64,000 bases of DNA, from assembly GCA_035533075.1 (NCBI GenBank), contig DATLUO010000193.1, positions 62,001 to 126,000 on the forward strand, in the 5' to 3' direction. The translations under genes and the position numbers were made by a program. Each line of letters starts with the position of its first letter. Positions within the stretch are counted from its first letter, which is position 1. Below the pieces are notes generated by a model. That model saw only the letters and a program-made list of their open reading frames with translations, searched no databases and was not told the DNA's origin. Shown one piece after another: positions 17,251-26,204 of the stretch. The DNA is from Pirellulales bacterium (GTDB lineage: Bacteria > Planctomycetota > Planctomycetia > Pirellulales > JAICIG01).

Positions 17251-17315
17251 CACCCGGCTTTGCCCGTGAGGACACGATAGCCGCGCGCTTGGTTCGTTGC
17301 TTTTTGGAGTCGGAG
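17251..17315 (+). repeat. Direct repeat copy B (~62 bp)
   Basis: Same element as 15114-15177: shared GCTTTGCCCGTGAGGACAC and ATAGCCGCGCGCTTGGTTCG with a few substitutions and a two-base difference in the T run. It lies 43 bp upstream of the zeta-like start codon, in the same orientation as copy A. Confidence 0.88.
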
Positions 17316-17351
17316 CAGTGCCCCTGCCAAGTTCACTGAAGATCCGCACGA

Positions 17352-17411
17352 TTAATCATCAAGGCCCTCAAATTCGGGATCGAGTGCGAATCGCTCCAGT
17401 TCCTCATCCGT
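17352..17411 (-). pseudogene. Possible C-terminal remnant of a small protein
   Basis: The frame reads TDEELERFALDPEFEGLDD then a stop. It has no start codon (ACG where ATG could have been) and an upstream in-frame stop overlapping the end of the sulfatase gene. The acidic, natural-looking sequence suggests the tail of a lost small gene next to repeat copy B. Confidence 0.3.
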
Positions 17412-18855
17412 GCCTCACGGTTGGCTCCGTCTGCGTTTTGGCTTTTTGTGGACCTTGCCACCGCGGTTTCCAGTCGGGCGAGTCGCTGCGAGCGGTCGCC
17501 AGATACGCGCCGATCTTGGCGGCAATCTCAGGATGCTCCGCGGCCACGTTCGTCTTCTCGCCGATGTCGGTCTGCAAGTCGTAGACCGCCACGGGAGCAT
17601 CCGGCCCGCCGCTGCGAATGCCCTTCCAGCGGCCCTGGTAAATCGCCGCTTGCTTGAAACCGCCCTCGTGAAACTCCCAGTAAAGAAACTCGTGCTCCCG
17701 CTGCTCGGCGGGCCGGCCGAAGAGCGTCGACGCAAAGCTGATCGAGTCGCAATTGTCCGGCATCTTTGCGCCGGCCAACGCGGCGGCGGTCGCCATCCAA
17801 TCGCCGAAATAGGCGACGTGATCGGATGTGGTGCCCGCCGCGACACGGCCTGGCCACCAGGCAATCGTCGGCACGCGAATGCCGCCGTCGTGCAGGCTGC
17901 GCTTGATGCCCTGCAAAGGACCGGCAGGGTTGAAGCGGGCGAGGTGATGGTTGCTCTCGTTGTGCGGCCCGTTGTCGCTGGTGAAAATCACCAGCGTGTT
18001 TTCCGCCAGTCCCAACTCGCGAAGCGTGTCGAGCAGTCGGCCGACGTAGCCGTCGAGCCGCGTGATCATGGCGGCCTGACCCTTGTCAGGTTCGGGCCAG
18101 TCCTGATCGGCGTAGGGGCCGAAGTCGGGCACCTCGGCGCCGTTCTTCAGCACCCGCGTGCGTTCGTTGTTGGCGTGTGGAACAACCATGCACCAGTACA
18201 AAAAGAAGGGCCGCGATTGGTTGTCGGCCACGAATTTTGCGGCCGCGTCGGCAAACAGGTCGTCGGCATATTCGACGGCTTCGGTGGCATAGCCCCCGCC
18301 CGGCTCGCCGATGGGCGTGACGATGTTCGGCAGCGGAACCTTTTCTTCGTTTCGCCACAGATAGTCGGGAAAGTGGTTGTGCGCGTGGTGCTGATTGAGG
18401 TAGCCGAAGAACTCGTCGAAGCCCTGCTTTCGCGGCAGGCCGCTCTCGGCCGGTCCGACGTCGCCCAGCCCCCATTTGCCGATCAGGGCCGTATGGTAGC
18501 CGGCTTGCTGCAATACCTTGGCGACCGTCGTGTCGCCGGCCCGCAGCGCCTGGGCCACGCGATTGGCCGGGCCGGCGTTGCCGCGCACGCGTGTGTGGCC
18601 GTGGTGCTGCCCGGTCATGAGCACGCTGCGCGACGGGGCGCAGACGGTCGCCCCCGCGTAGAACTGCGTAAAGCGCAGGCCCTCTTTGGCCATGCGGTCG
18701 AGCCGCGGCGTCTCGATCACCCGCTGGCCATAGCAACCGAGCTCGCCATAACCCAGGTCGTCGGCCATGATCCAGATCAGGTTCGGCTTGTCGGCGGCCG
18801 CCGCCTGGCCGCAGGCCAACGCCGCGGAGAGCAACGTACACAGGATTGTTTTCAT
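17404..18855 (-). CDS. Secreted sulfatase (formylglycine type)
   Basis: Signal peptide at residues 1-21. PNLIWIMADDLGYGELGCYG (25-44) carries the metal-binding Asp pair, and C72-APSR is the formylglycine-modification motif (CxPSR). QHHGHTRVRGN, KWGLGD and SDNGPHNE are further family blocks. 483 residues is usual. It hydrolyses sulfate esters, probably of algal or animal polysaccharides, in the periplasm. It is divergent from the kinase gene at 18906 with a 50-bp gap that must hold both promoters. Substrate not predictable. Confidence 0.93.
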   Translation of the reverse strand: MKTILCTLLSAALACGQAAAADKPNLIWIMADDLGYGELGCYGQRVIETPRLDRMAKEGLRFTQFYAGATVCAPSRSVLMTGQHHGHTRVRGNAGPANRVAQALRAGDTTVAKVLQQAGYHTALIGKWGLGDVGPAESGLPRKQGFDEFFGYLNQHHAHNHFPDYLWRNEEKVPLPNIVTPIGEPGGGYATEAVEYADDLFADAAAKFVADNQSRPFFLYWCMVVPHANNERTRVLKNGAEVPDFGPYADQDWPEPDKGQAAMITRLDGYVGRLLDTLRELGLAENTLVIFTSDNGPHNESNHHLARFNPAGPLQGIKRSLHDGGIRVPTIAWWPGRVAAGTTSDHVAYFGDWMATAAALAGAKMPDNCDSISFASTLFGRPAEQREHEFLYWEFHEGGFKQAAIYQGRWKGIRSGGPDAPVAVYDLQTDIGEKTNVAAEHPEIAAKIGAYLATARSDSPDWKPRWQGPQKAKTQTEPTVRHG

Positions 18856-18905
18856 CGCTTCCTCGTGACAGTCGTGGCTGCGATTATCATACTGGTAGAA
18901 AGCAC

Positions 18906-20621
18906 ATGGAACCAGAACAGCGTTATCAAATCGTGGCCACGATCGGCGCGGGCGACTTCGCCACGGTCTACCACGCGCGCGACCTGGAGTTGGCGCGCGA
19001 AGTGGCCATCAAGCAAATCCACCATCAATATCTGCAGGACCCCCGGCAGCTCGACCGCTACTGGCACGAAGCCCAGGTTCTCGCCAACCTGCACCATCAG
19101 CACATCATGACCATCTACGATATCGTCCGCCCCCGCGGCTGGATGATTCTGGAGCTGATGCGAGGCAGCCTGCCCGGCGAGCTGCAAGGCCGCCCGGTCG
19201 ATATCGAGACGCTCAAGCTGGCGCTGGTGCAAAGCCTGCACGCCCTGGACTTCCTGCATACGCACGGCGTGCTGCACGGCGACATCAAGCCCAGCAATCT
19301 GCTGATCAGCATGCACAATCGCCTCAAGCTCGGCGATTTCGGGCTGGCGCGTCGGGCAGGCAACGGCGAAGGAAGCCTGCTCAAAGGCACGCCCAAATAC
19401 ATGGCGCCGGAAGTGATGTCGGAGCAGTTCGGGCCGGTCGGTCCGCCGAGCGACCTCTATTCGCTCGGCTTTACCTGCTACGAACTGCTGTGCGGGGCGC
19501 ACTTCGAATCGTTGTTTCCCGGCTTGAACAGTTTCGGGCGTGACAAGGCGGTGGCCTGGATGATGTGGCACTCGGCCGCCGACCGACGGCTGCCTCCGGT
19601 CCAAAAGGTGCTGGAAGGCGTGCCCGACGCAATCGCCGCGGTGATTGAACGCCTGATCGTGAAAGACCAAGCGGGCCGCTATCACACGGCCGCGGAGGTG
19701 TTGGAAGAGCTGAAAGAACGGCCCTTCACACCGGGCCCGACGGCCGCCGACGTGGAGGCCGAAGCGGCGGCCGCGCAGGCCAAGCGCAAGCGGCGGCTGG
19801 CCATCGGCGCCTTCGCCGCCAGCGCCGTCTTGAGCCTCGGTCTGGCATTCTGGCCTTCGGGCGGCGGCCAGCCCGAAGCGAAGCCCGATGCGGCCGCGGC
19901 GGCGGACGTGCGCAGCGGACACATTCGCGACTTGATGCTCGACGAACGGAAGATGGTGTTCGTGCTGCCGCAAGATCGCCGGCCGCTGGAGATTTCCATT
20001 CCCCCGGACTGCAAGATTCAATTGAACGGCGATCGGTTCTTGTTGTTGCGCGAGCTCGAGCGCGGCGATGAGGTGCGCGTCACGCTGGCCAAAGACCAGA
20101 CGCACCAGTTGACGGCCGAGGCGATCGACGTGGTGCGGCCCGAGGTGCTCGAAGGATCGTTTCATGCGGCCGACGCGAAGAACGGAACTTTGACGCTCGA
20201 TGTGACGCCGGATGGAAAGCGCAAGGAACCGCGCATCATCCACGTGCCCGAAGAAGTCAAACCGCGGATGAACGGCGAGCGGGAATTTGCGGGCCAAGCG
20301 GTCGGCCTCGACACGTTCCAGCCGGGCGATCGGATGGCCGTGAGGTATTTCATGCACGGCGAGCGGCGCGACGCCGTGGCGGTCGACGGCTACCGGCGGG
20401 TCTCGCTGACGGGGACGCTGAAGCAGTTGAATCTCGACGAACGGCGGATGGTGATTTCGGCGGAAGGCAAGGAGTTGGAGTTTCCTTTCGACGCGGAGTG
20501 TACGGTGACGCTCAACGGCGACTTCGCCAGCCCGCGCGACCTGGCGCCGGGCGACGAAGTGACGATCGAGCACGACGTCGAGGCGGTGCGGATCGAGGCC
20601 CGCCGTGCGGCGGCGCCGTGA
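18906..20621 (+). CDS. Membrane-anchored Ser/Thr protein kinase with C-terminal beta repeats
   Basis: Start at ATG 18906 (MEPEQRYQIVATIGAGDFAT); the longer frame adds 20 residues that do not look coding. The kinase domain is complete: glycine loop IGAGDFATV, VAIKQI lysine, catalytic HGDIKPSN with Asp126, DFG in KLGDFGLAR, APEVM. A TM segment lies at about 297-316. The remaining ~250 residues contain three similar beta-rich units of about 75-80 residues, each with a hydrophobic-acidic strand, a LNG turn and a PGD or GDEV turn, resembling DUF5666-type domains. They would lie outside the membrane and may sense a ligand. Confidence 0.9.
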   Translation: MEPEQRYQIVATIGAGDFATVYHARDLELAREVAIKQIHHQYLQDPRQLDRYWHEAQVLANLHHQHIMTIYDIVRPRGWMILELMRGSLPGELQGRPVDIETLKLALVQSLHALDFLHTHGVLHGDIKPSNLLISMHNRLKLGDFGLARRAGNGEGSLLKGTPKYMAPEVMSEQFGPVGPPSDLYSLGFTCYELLCGAHFESLFPGLNSFGRDKAVAWMMWHSAADRRLPPVQKVLEGVPDAIAAVIERLIVKDQAGRYHTAAEVLEELKERPFTPGPTAADVEAEAAAAQAKRKRRLAIGAFAASAVLSLGLAFWPSGGGQPEAKPDAAAAADVRSGHIRDLMLDERKMVFVLPQDRRPLEISIPPDCKIQLNGDRFLLLRELERGDEVRVTLAKDQTHQLTAEAIDVVRPEVLEGSFHAADAKNGTLTLDVTPDGKRKEPRIIHVPEEVKPRMNGEREFAGQAVGLDTFQPGDRMAVRYFMHGERRDAVAVDGYRRVSLTGTLKQLNLDERRMVISAEGKELEFPFDAECTVTLNGDFASPRDLAPGDEVTIEHDVEAVRIEARRAAAP

Positions 20622-20660
20622 CGGCAGCCGGCGGTCGCGGAGGCTGGCCTTCCTAGGCCG

Positions 20661-20906
20661 TCACGCTTCGTCCTGAGGGGCCAGGAAGCTTGCGGAAACG
20701 AGGCGGGGCAGGAGAATGCCGATCACGATGCCCGCCCCCAGGGCGGCAAAAACGGCCGTCATGGGCCGCTCTCGCACGGTCGCTTCCACGCGGTCGTCGA
20801 AAGCACGTAGAGCTTGCCGGCCCTGGTGCCAATAGTCGCCCGCTCCCTGAGCCATTCGCGAGCCGGCTTCGGTTGCCATCCGGGCCGCTCCGTTCCTGCG
20901 AGGCAT
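20661..20906 (-). CDS. DUF883/ElaB-like membrane-anchored protein
   Basis: The ATG at 20906 is chosen because GGAG lies 6-9 nt upstream; the ATG 18 nt earlier has no site. 81 residues: a basic N-terminus, an amphipathic helix with a conserved-type WHQGRQALRAFDDRVEATVR, and a single C-terminal TM segment PMTAVFAALGAGIVIGILLP. This matches the layout of DUF883/ElaB/YqjD proteins, which sit in the inner membrane and in enterobacteria bind ribosomes. The assignment is by architecture. Confidence 0.65.
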   Translation of the reverse strand: MPRRNGAARMATEAGSRMAQGAGDYWHQGRQALRAFDDRVEATVRERPMTAVFAALGAGIVIGILLPRLVSASFLAPQDEA

Positions 20907-21114
20907 AACTCCATCTCCCATCAAAAGCTACGTGAAAAACACCGGCTGGCGCCGCCCCGCCGTTCGCCAGCCGGCTGCGTGAACTCAACCGCATTTTGTG
21001 CGCCAATCGCCCGCATTGAGCTTTCATGCCGCCGCCGCTTGTGCGAAAATCATGTTGCTCGCCCAGTATGCGAAGCGACGGCCTTTAACCTTACGTCCGC
21101 AAAGCTAAGGGCAA

Positions 21115-22308
21115 ATGAATACCCGTTGGAGATCCGAGGTGGCAAAGGCGCACACACGCCGCCGGCTGGCGGTGCTGGGCGATTTACATTACGAGACGCC
21201 GCAAGACGGCGATTATCGCGCTGCCCGCGAGCAGATGTTGGCCCTCAAGCCCGACGTCGTGATTCAGTTGGGCGACCAGGGCGGCTACAGCCACTGTGGC
21301 ACTTGGCAGTCGTTCCTGGAGGGACTCGGCTTTCTGCAAGGTTTCGACCGTCCTTTCGGCACCTTAATGGGCAATCACGACATGGAGGGGCCGGAATACG
21401 CTTCCGACAGCGAGGCGGTGGCCGCCTGGTGCCATGCCTTCGGCGCCACGCACCCCCACCGCACGATCGACCTGGGCGAAGCGCTGGGCATCTGCCTGTC
21501 GACCACCCGGTTCCGCGCCAACCGCGGCTGCTGCCACGAAGTCTATATCGACGACGAACAGCTTGCCTGGTTTGCCGCCACCTTGGCCGACAACCGTCCG
21601 CGGCCGACGTTTGTTTTTTCGCACGCTCCGGTCATCGGTTCCGGCCTGCGCGTGTTGCAAAGCGTCCATCTGATGTGTCCCAACGCCTGGATGAACCACA
21701 CCGATCGGCCCGAGCGGTTCATCGAGATCGTGCGCGGCAATCCACAAATCAAGCTTTGGTTCTCGGCCCACAATCACCTGGGGCAAGACTATCCCGACTC
21801 GTTCTCGCGCGTCGGCAACTGCACCTTCATTCACACGGGCGTGATCGGCGACGTGTCGCGCGACGGCGCCCGCCACAGCCGGCTGGTCGATTACGACGCG
21901 CGAGGCTATGAAATCTCGACCGTCGACCATCGCACGGGCCGGCTGGTGGCCAACCTGCGCTACGATTACGGGCGCGGCTCGCTGAAGGTGTTGTCGCGGC
22001 ACCGGGCGGGCAACGGCGAAGTCCACTACGCGCCGCCGCCCTTTCCCGGCCGCAAGGCTTCGTTGACGCTGGGCCGCAGCGTCTTCGTGACCGAGCGTGG
22101 GATGCTGGTGGAGTACGACGCCGAGTTGAAGGCGCCGGTGGGGGTAGTTATGAAGGGCCTGACGAGCGCCCAGGTGCGCGTGCGGGCGGGAGAGTTGCAG
22201 GTGATCGAGTTCGGAGGCGCCGTGCGTATTTTGCGGCCCAACGCGGCCGGCCGTTATCTGCAGGTCTTCGAGCCGAATCCTTGGCTGGGGCAGCGGCGGT
22301 CGGCGTAG
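21115..22308 (+). CDS. Calcineurin-like metallophosphoesterase
   Basis: 397 residues without a signal peptide. Dimetal motifs in order: GDLHYE (D-x-H, about 23), QLGDQGG, MGNHDM (GNHD), FVFSHAP and WFSAHNHLGQ (H-x-H-like). The catalytic domain spans about 17-290, followed by a beta-rich C-terminal region of about 100 residues. It probably hydrolyses a phosphomonoester or diester in the cytoplasm. ATG with AAGGG 4-5 nt upstream. The TAG stop lies inside the dispersed intergenic repeat that begins at 22305. Substrate unknown. Confidence 0.88.
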   Translation: MNTRWRSEVAKAHTRRRLAVLGDLHYETPQDGDYRAAREQMLALKPDVVIQLGDQGGYSHCGTWQSFLEGLGFLQGFDRPFGTLMGNHDMEGPEYASDSEAVAAWCHAFGATHPHRTIDLGEALGICLSTTRFRANRGCCHEVYIDDEQLAWFAATLADNRPRPTFVFSHAPVIGSGLRVLQSVHLMCPNAWMNHTDRPERFIEIVRGNPQIKLWFSAHNHLGQDYPDSFSRVGNCTFIHTGVIGDVSRDGARHSRLVDYDARGYEISTVDHRTGRLVANLRYDYGRGSLKVLSRHRAGNGEVHYAPPPFPGRKASLTLGRSVFVTERGMLVEYDAELKAPVGVVMKGLTSAQVRVRAGELQVIEFGGAVRILRPNAAGRYLQVFEPNPWLGQRRSA

Positions 22309-22480
22309 GGTGGGACCAGCGAGCTTGCGAGCGCCGGCCCGCGAGGGTTCAGGGTTCGGGGTTCAGGGTTCAGGAAGGCCCTAGAACCAACTCGCGCAAG
22401 GTGCCGCGGACATTGGCCGCTGCGGGGTTGCGCCTGAACCCCGAACCCTGAACCCCCAACCCTGAACCCCGAACCCTGAA
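22305..22480 (+). repeat. Composite intergenic repeat, copy 1
   Basis: Begins GTAGGGTGGGACCAGCGAGC, continues into GGTTCAG heptamers, AACCAACTCGCGC, AAGGTGC, GCGGACATTGGCCG and a second, inverted heptamer tract. The same modules occur in the same order at 31921-32075. It fills the whole space between two convergent genes and contributes the stop codon of the upstream one. Confidence 0.85.
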
Positions 22481-23263
22481 CTACGTTCCCAGCAACGCGT
22501 CCACCGCTTGGCCGATGTCGGGGCTGGCCATCAGCGTCTCGCCCACGAGCATGCCGTCGACGCGCGCTTGCTCGAGCCGCAACACGTCGGCGCGGGTGCG
22601 GATGCCGCTTTCGGCGACCAGCACGCACTCGTCAGGCACGCGCTCGCGCAGCCGAAGCGTGTGGTCCAAGTCGGTCTCGAAAGTCCGCAGGTCGCGATTG
22701 TTGATTCCGATCAGCGTGGCCCCGGCGTCGAACACCCGCCGCAGGTTGTCAGGCTCATACAATTCGACCAGCGGACTCATGCCCAGGGCCACGATTTCGT
22801 CGTGCAGCGCCCGAAGCCGGCAGTCGTCGAGGCATTCCGCGATCAGCAGCACGGCGTCGGCCCCGGCCGCGCGGGCCTCGAGCACCTGATACCGGTCGAG
22901 AATGAAATCCTTGCGCAGCACGGGCAACTCGACCGCCGAACGGACGAGGCGGAGGTCGGCGAGGCTGCCTTGAAAATACTTTTCATCGGTCAGCACGCTC
23001 AAGCACGAGGCGCCGTGGCCGGCGTAGATGGCGGCGATGGCGACCGGGTCGAAGTCGGCGCGGATCACGCCCTTCGAGGGACTGGCCTTCTTGACCTCGG
23101 CGATCAGCTTGATCGGTCCGGGCGCGGCCAGCGGAGCAAAAAAGTTCCGCACCGGCGGCGCCGACTCGAGTTCCTTGACGAGCGCCCGTTCCGGCCGGCG
23201 ACGTTTGGCTTCTTCGATTTCGCCGCGTTTGGTGGCGACGATCGTTTCGAGAATGGTAGACAC
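22481..23263 (-). CDS. trpC: Indole-3-glycerol-phosphate synthase TrpC
   Basis: Closes the indole ring in tryptophan synthesis. Starts at GTG 23263 (VSTILETIVATKRGEIEEAK), one base after the TGA of the preceding gene; an upstream frame would overlap that gene. Family blocks: LIAEVKKASPSKG, VLTDEKYFQGS, LPVLRKDFILDRYQV, DAVLLIAECL, LVELYEPDNL, IGINNRDLRTFETDL, VAESGIRTRADV and DGMLVGETLM. The length (260 aa) is typical. No other trp gene is nearby. Confidence 0.95.
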   Translation of the reverse strand: MSTILETIVATKRGEIEEAKRRRPERALVKELESAPPVRNFFAPLAAPGPIKLIAEVKKASPSKGVIRADFDPVAIAAIYAGHGASCLSVLTDEKYFQGSLADLRLVRSAVELPVLRKDFILDRYQVLEARAAGADAVLLIAECLDDCRLRALHDEIVALGMSPLVELYEPDNLRRVFDAGATLIGINNRDLRTFETDLDHTLRLRERVPDECVLVAESGIRTRADVLRLEQARVDGMLVGETLMASPDIGQAVDALLGT

Positions 23264-23264
23264 T

Positions 23265-24122
23265 TCAGCTCGCCTTCTGACGCTTGGCCCATTGGCCCTT
23301 GATAAAGGCCAGGCCGTCACGGGCAAGCTGGTCCTCGCTCTCGAACATCCGCCGCCAAATCTTGGTGGCCGCGGCCAAGGCCGGCAAGGCCAGGCCAAAG
23401 GCTTCGATGACGAACCAGCCGTCGTAGCCCGTCTGCTTCAAGGTATCGAACGTCAACTCCCACTGAACGTGCCCTTGGCCCGGCGTGCCGCGGTCGTTCT
23501 CCGATAAGTGTACGTGGACGGTGTATTCCGAGCAGCAACGGATGGCCTGGGCGATGTCCTTCTCCTCGATGTTGGCGTGGAAGGTGTCGTACATCATGCG
23601 GCAGTTGGGATGGCCCACGTCGCGAACGAAACGGGCCGTGTCGGCGGCCGTGTTCAGCAGGTAGCACTCGAAGCGGTTCAGGTATTCGACCGCCAGCGTC
23701 ACGCCGCACTGGCCGGCGTGCTCGGCCACCTGCCGCATGCTATCGACGCCCCACTTCCACTCGTCGGGCGCGGGGCAGGCGCCGGTGAAACCCCCCAGCG
23801 CCGAGTGAAACGGCCCGGCCATGAGCTTCGCCCCGACCGCCTGGGCGCAATCGAGAATCCGCTTATTGTTCTCGACGCCCAGTGCCCGAACCTTGGCGTC
23901 GGGGCTGATGGGATTGTCGTCGTTCAGCCGGCAGGTGACGACCGTTCGTTCAAGGCCGACCCCGTCGAACCAGCGGCCCAGGGCGGCATATTTCTTGGTG
24001 TCGTGATCGAAGATGGGAAACTCGACGCCGTCGTAGCCCATCTTCTTGAGCCGCTCCATAATCGGCTTATGGGCATCGGTGATGGTGTCGGTCCAGAGCA
24101 GCATGTTCATGCCGAATTTCAT
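23265..24122 (-). CDS. Sugar isomerase/epimerase-like TIM-barrel protein
   Basis: Start at ATG 24122 (MKFGMNMLLWTDTITDAHKP) with AAGGAA upstream; the longer frame covers intergenic repeat. 285 residues of the xylose-isomerase-like barrel: YDGVEFPIFD, VTCRLNDDNPISPD, AGPFHSALGGFTG, LAVEYLNRFECYLLNT, MMYDTFHANIEEKD, VHVHLSENDRGTPGQGHVQW with the metal-binding Glu, Asp and His positions of D-tagatose/psicose 3-epimerases. Likely cytoplasmic keto-sugar epimerase or hydroxypyruvate isomerase relative. Joined to trpC with a one-base gap, so co-transcribed, although no shared pathway is apparent. Confidence 0.85.
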   Translation of the reverse strand: MKFGMNMLLWTDTITDAHKPIMERLKKMGYDGVEFPIFDHDTKKYAALGRWFDGVGLERTVVTCRLNDDNPISPDAKVRALGVENNKRILDCAQAVGAKLMAGPFHSALGGFTGACPAPDEWKWGVDSMRQVAEHAGQCGVTLAVEYLNRFECYLLNTAADTARFVRDVGHPNCRMMYDTFHANIEEKDIAQAIRCCSEYTVHVHLSENDRGTPGQGHVQWELTFDTLKQTGYDGWFVIEAFGLALPALAAATKIWRRMFESEDQLARDGLAFIKGQWAKRQKAS

Positions 24123-24308
24123 GGCGGGTTCCTTGGGAAGGTTCAGGGTTTCGGGGTTCGACCATTGTAGCCGGAATCGGATCCCAGCGAGAGTCGTCCA
24201 CCGCCTGGACCGTCTGGAAGCCCCTGTGGTCGCCAGCCTCGGGGTACGCCGCGGCCGGGCCGAGTCAACACGCTTGCATTCAGCCAACCGGCGCGAGATG
24301 CTGGCCCT

Positions 24309-25859
24309 ATGTCCAATTCGCTTAACGTGAGCATGCCAAGCAACCGGGAAGCAGCGAAGCGGGGGCAGCCGAACGCACGTCGGCGGCGATGGCTGTTTCG
24401 GCTGACGGCGATGGCCTTCGGACTCTCGCTGTTGGCCGGCTTCGAAGGCGTTTGCCGGCTCTGCGATTGGGGCCGGCCGGAGCTGCGCGACGACCCCTTC
24501 GTCGGTTTCCGCTCCATCAGGCCGTTGTTCGTGTTGAACGAAGACCGCAGCCGATATGAGATTTCCAAGGCCCGGCGGGTTTACTTCCGGCCGCAGTCAT
24601 TCTCGGCGGAGAAGGCGGACGACGAGTACCGCGTCTTCTGTCTGGGCGGCTCGACCGTACAAGGCCGGCCCTACGCGGTTGAAACGGCCTTTTCCACCTG
24701 GTTGGAAATCAGCCTTCGGGCCGCCGATTCTCGCCGCCGCTGGAACGTCGTCAACTGCGGCGGCGTCTCCTACGCCAGCTATCGGCTGACGCCGATCTTG
24801 CAGGAAGTGCTGGGCTACAAGCCCGACCTGATCGTCCTATGCACGGGCCATAACGAGTTTCTTGAAAGCCGCACGTTCGACCACATCCGAGACCGGGGTG
24901 AACTTGTGAACGCATCGATCGCCGCGGTTTCCCGGCTGCGCGCATTCAACCTGATGCGCGACGGCGTCGTCCGTTTGGGCGACGCCTCGCCGAGCGTTCC
25001 GCCCGAAGGACGCCCACTCTTGCCGGTCGAAGTGGAAGCCCTGCTGGATTATCGCGGTGGGCTGGAAGAGTATCACCGCGACGAAGCCTGGCGCCGCAAC
25101 GTGATCCGTCAATTCCGTTTCAATCTGCGGCGCATGGTGCAGCTTGCCCGCGACGCGGGCGTCGAGGTCATTCTCATGAACCCCGTCTCGAACATTCGCG
25201 ACGTGCCGCCGTTCAAAGCCGAGCATCGGCCCGACCTCGGCGCCGAGGATCTCGCGCAGTGGGAATCGTTGCTCGAAGCGGCGCGAGGGCATTTTCGCCG
25301 CGAGAGTTACCACTTGCAAAAGGCCATCCCGCCCTTGGAGCGGGCCTGCAGAATCGACCCGCTGCACGCGGGCGGTTGGTATACGCTGGCCGAGTGCTAT
25401 CGTGGCGTGGGCCGAATGGCGGAAGCCCGCGAGGCATACCTGCGGGCGAAGGAACTCGACGTCTGCCCGCTGCGCATCCCGCAGCCGATGAACCAGGCCA
25501 TTCTCGACGTGGCGCGCGAAACGGGCACGCCGCTGGTCGACGTCGAAAAGCTCTTCGAGCAGAGCAGTCCTCACGGCATTGTGGGCAGCGAGCTATTGGT
25601 CGATCACGTTCACCCCGGTTTCAAGGGACACCAACGGATCGCCGATGCTCTGGCCGACAAGTTGGTGGAACTGGGGCGCCTCCGTCCGGCGTCCGATTGG
25701 CAGGCAAAAAAGCGTAGCGCCTTCCAGAAGCATCTCGACGGCCTCGACGACAATTACTATATCCGCGGAGAGCAGCGGCTGAAAAACTTGCGGCTCTGGG
25801 CCCAAGGTCGGGCCACGACCGTTCGACCGTCGGCGTCCAGCGCTGGCCAACGGCCGTAG
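24309..25859 (+). CDS. Membrane-anchored SGNH/GDSL hydrolase with TPR-like segment
   Basis: 516 residues. N-terminal basic stretch and TM/signal segment (LFRLTAMAFGLSLLAGF, about 30-46). SGNH blocks: FCLGGSTVQG with the nucleophilic Ser, VNCGGVSYASY (Gly), LCTGHNEFLE (Asn), and DHVHPGFKGH with the D-x-x-H dyad near the end. Between blocks III and V sits a TPR-like pair containing GGWYTLAECYRGVGRMAEAR. This layout occurs in planctomycete and proteobacterial envelope hydrolases and O-acetyl transfer-related proteins. Acts outside the membrane; substrate unknown. Confidence 0.85.
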   Translation: MSNSLNVSMPSNREAAKRGQPNARRRRWLFRLTAMAFGLSLLAGFEGVCRLCDWGRPELRDDPFVGFRSIRPLFVLNEDRSRYEISKARRVYFRPQSFSAEKADDEYRVFCLGGSTVQGRPYAVETAFSTWLEISLRAADSRRRWNVVNCGGVSYASYRLTPILQEVLGYKPDLIVLCTGHNEFLESRTFDHIRDRGELVNASIAAVSRLRAFNLMRDGVVRLGDASPSVPPEGRPLLPVEVEALLDYRGGLEEYHRDEAWRRNVIRQFRFNLRRMVQLARDAGVEVILMNPVSNIRDVPPFKAEHRPDLGAEDLAQWESLLEAARGHFRRESYHLQKAIPPLERACRIDPLHAGGWYTLAECYRGVGRMAEAREAYLRAKELDVCPLRIPQPMNQAILDVARETGTPLVDVEKLFEQSSPHGIVGSELLVDHVHPGFKGHQRIADALADKLVELGRLRPASDWQAKKRSAFQKHLDGLDDNYYIRGEQRLKNLRLWAQGRATTVRPSASSAGQRP

Positions 25860-25885
25860 GTCCCGATGCCGAACCATCCAATGCC

Positions 25886-26203
25886 ATGATGAGTGACGAC
25901 GCCCGCGAACCGCCCGTGCAAAGTGTTGGCCAAAGCTCCGCGGCCGGGAGCGTGCCGGTCTTTAATTGCCATGCTTGCTTGTCGACGCCCGACGCCGAAG
26001 GGTGGATCACGGCGCGCTGCTCGAATCTGCCCGAAATCGTGGTTCGAGGCAAAACCCAGCGCGAGGCGCTGGCCGCGATGGTTGCCGCGTTCAAATCCGC
26101 CCTGTCGCGATACCGCGCCGCGGGCCGGGCGATTCCCTGGGCGGAATCCCCCGCGAAACCCGAACCGGGCGAACAGGAACGCTGGATTGCCGTCCATCTG
26201 TAG
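25886..26203 (+). CDS. HicB-like small protein (105 aa)
   Basis: The central part, HACLSTPDAEGWITARCSNL then EIVVRGKTQREALAAMVAAF, is the partial RNase-H-like fold of HicB antitoxins and related proteins: a beta hairpin with substrate-like strand followed by a helix. The Pro/Glu-rich C-terminus lacks the usual DNA-binding domain, and no HicA gene is next to it. It follows the SGNH hydrolase gene by 26 bp. Downstream is a decayed transporter gene, so this may be an orphan. Function uncertain. Confidence 0.6.
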   Translation: MMSDDAREPPVQSVGQSSAAGSVPVFNCHACLSTPDAEGWITARCSNLPEIVVRGKTQREALAAMVAAFKSALSRYRAAGRAIPWAESPAKPEPGEQERWIAVHL

Positions 26204-26204
26204 C

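Noticed and set aside
18852-20573. A 573-codon frame antisense to the Ser/Thr kinase
   Set aside because: The kinase frame has all catalytic motifs; the antisense frame has His/Arg-rich composition and no family match.
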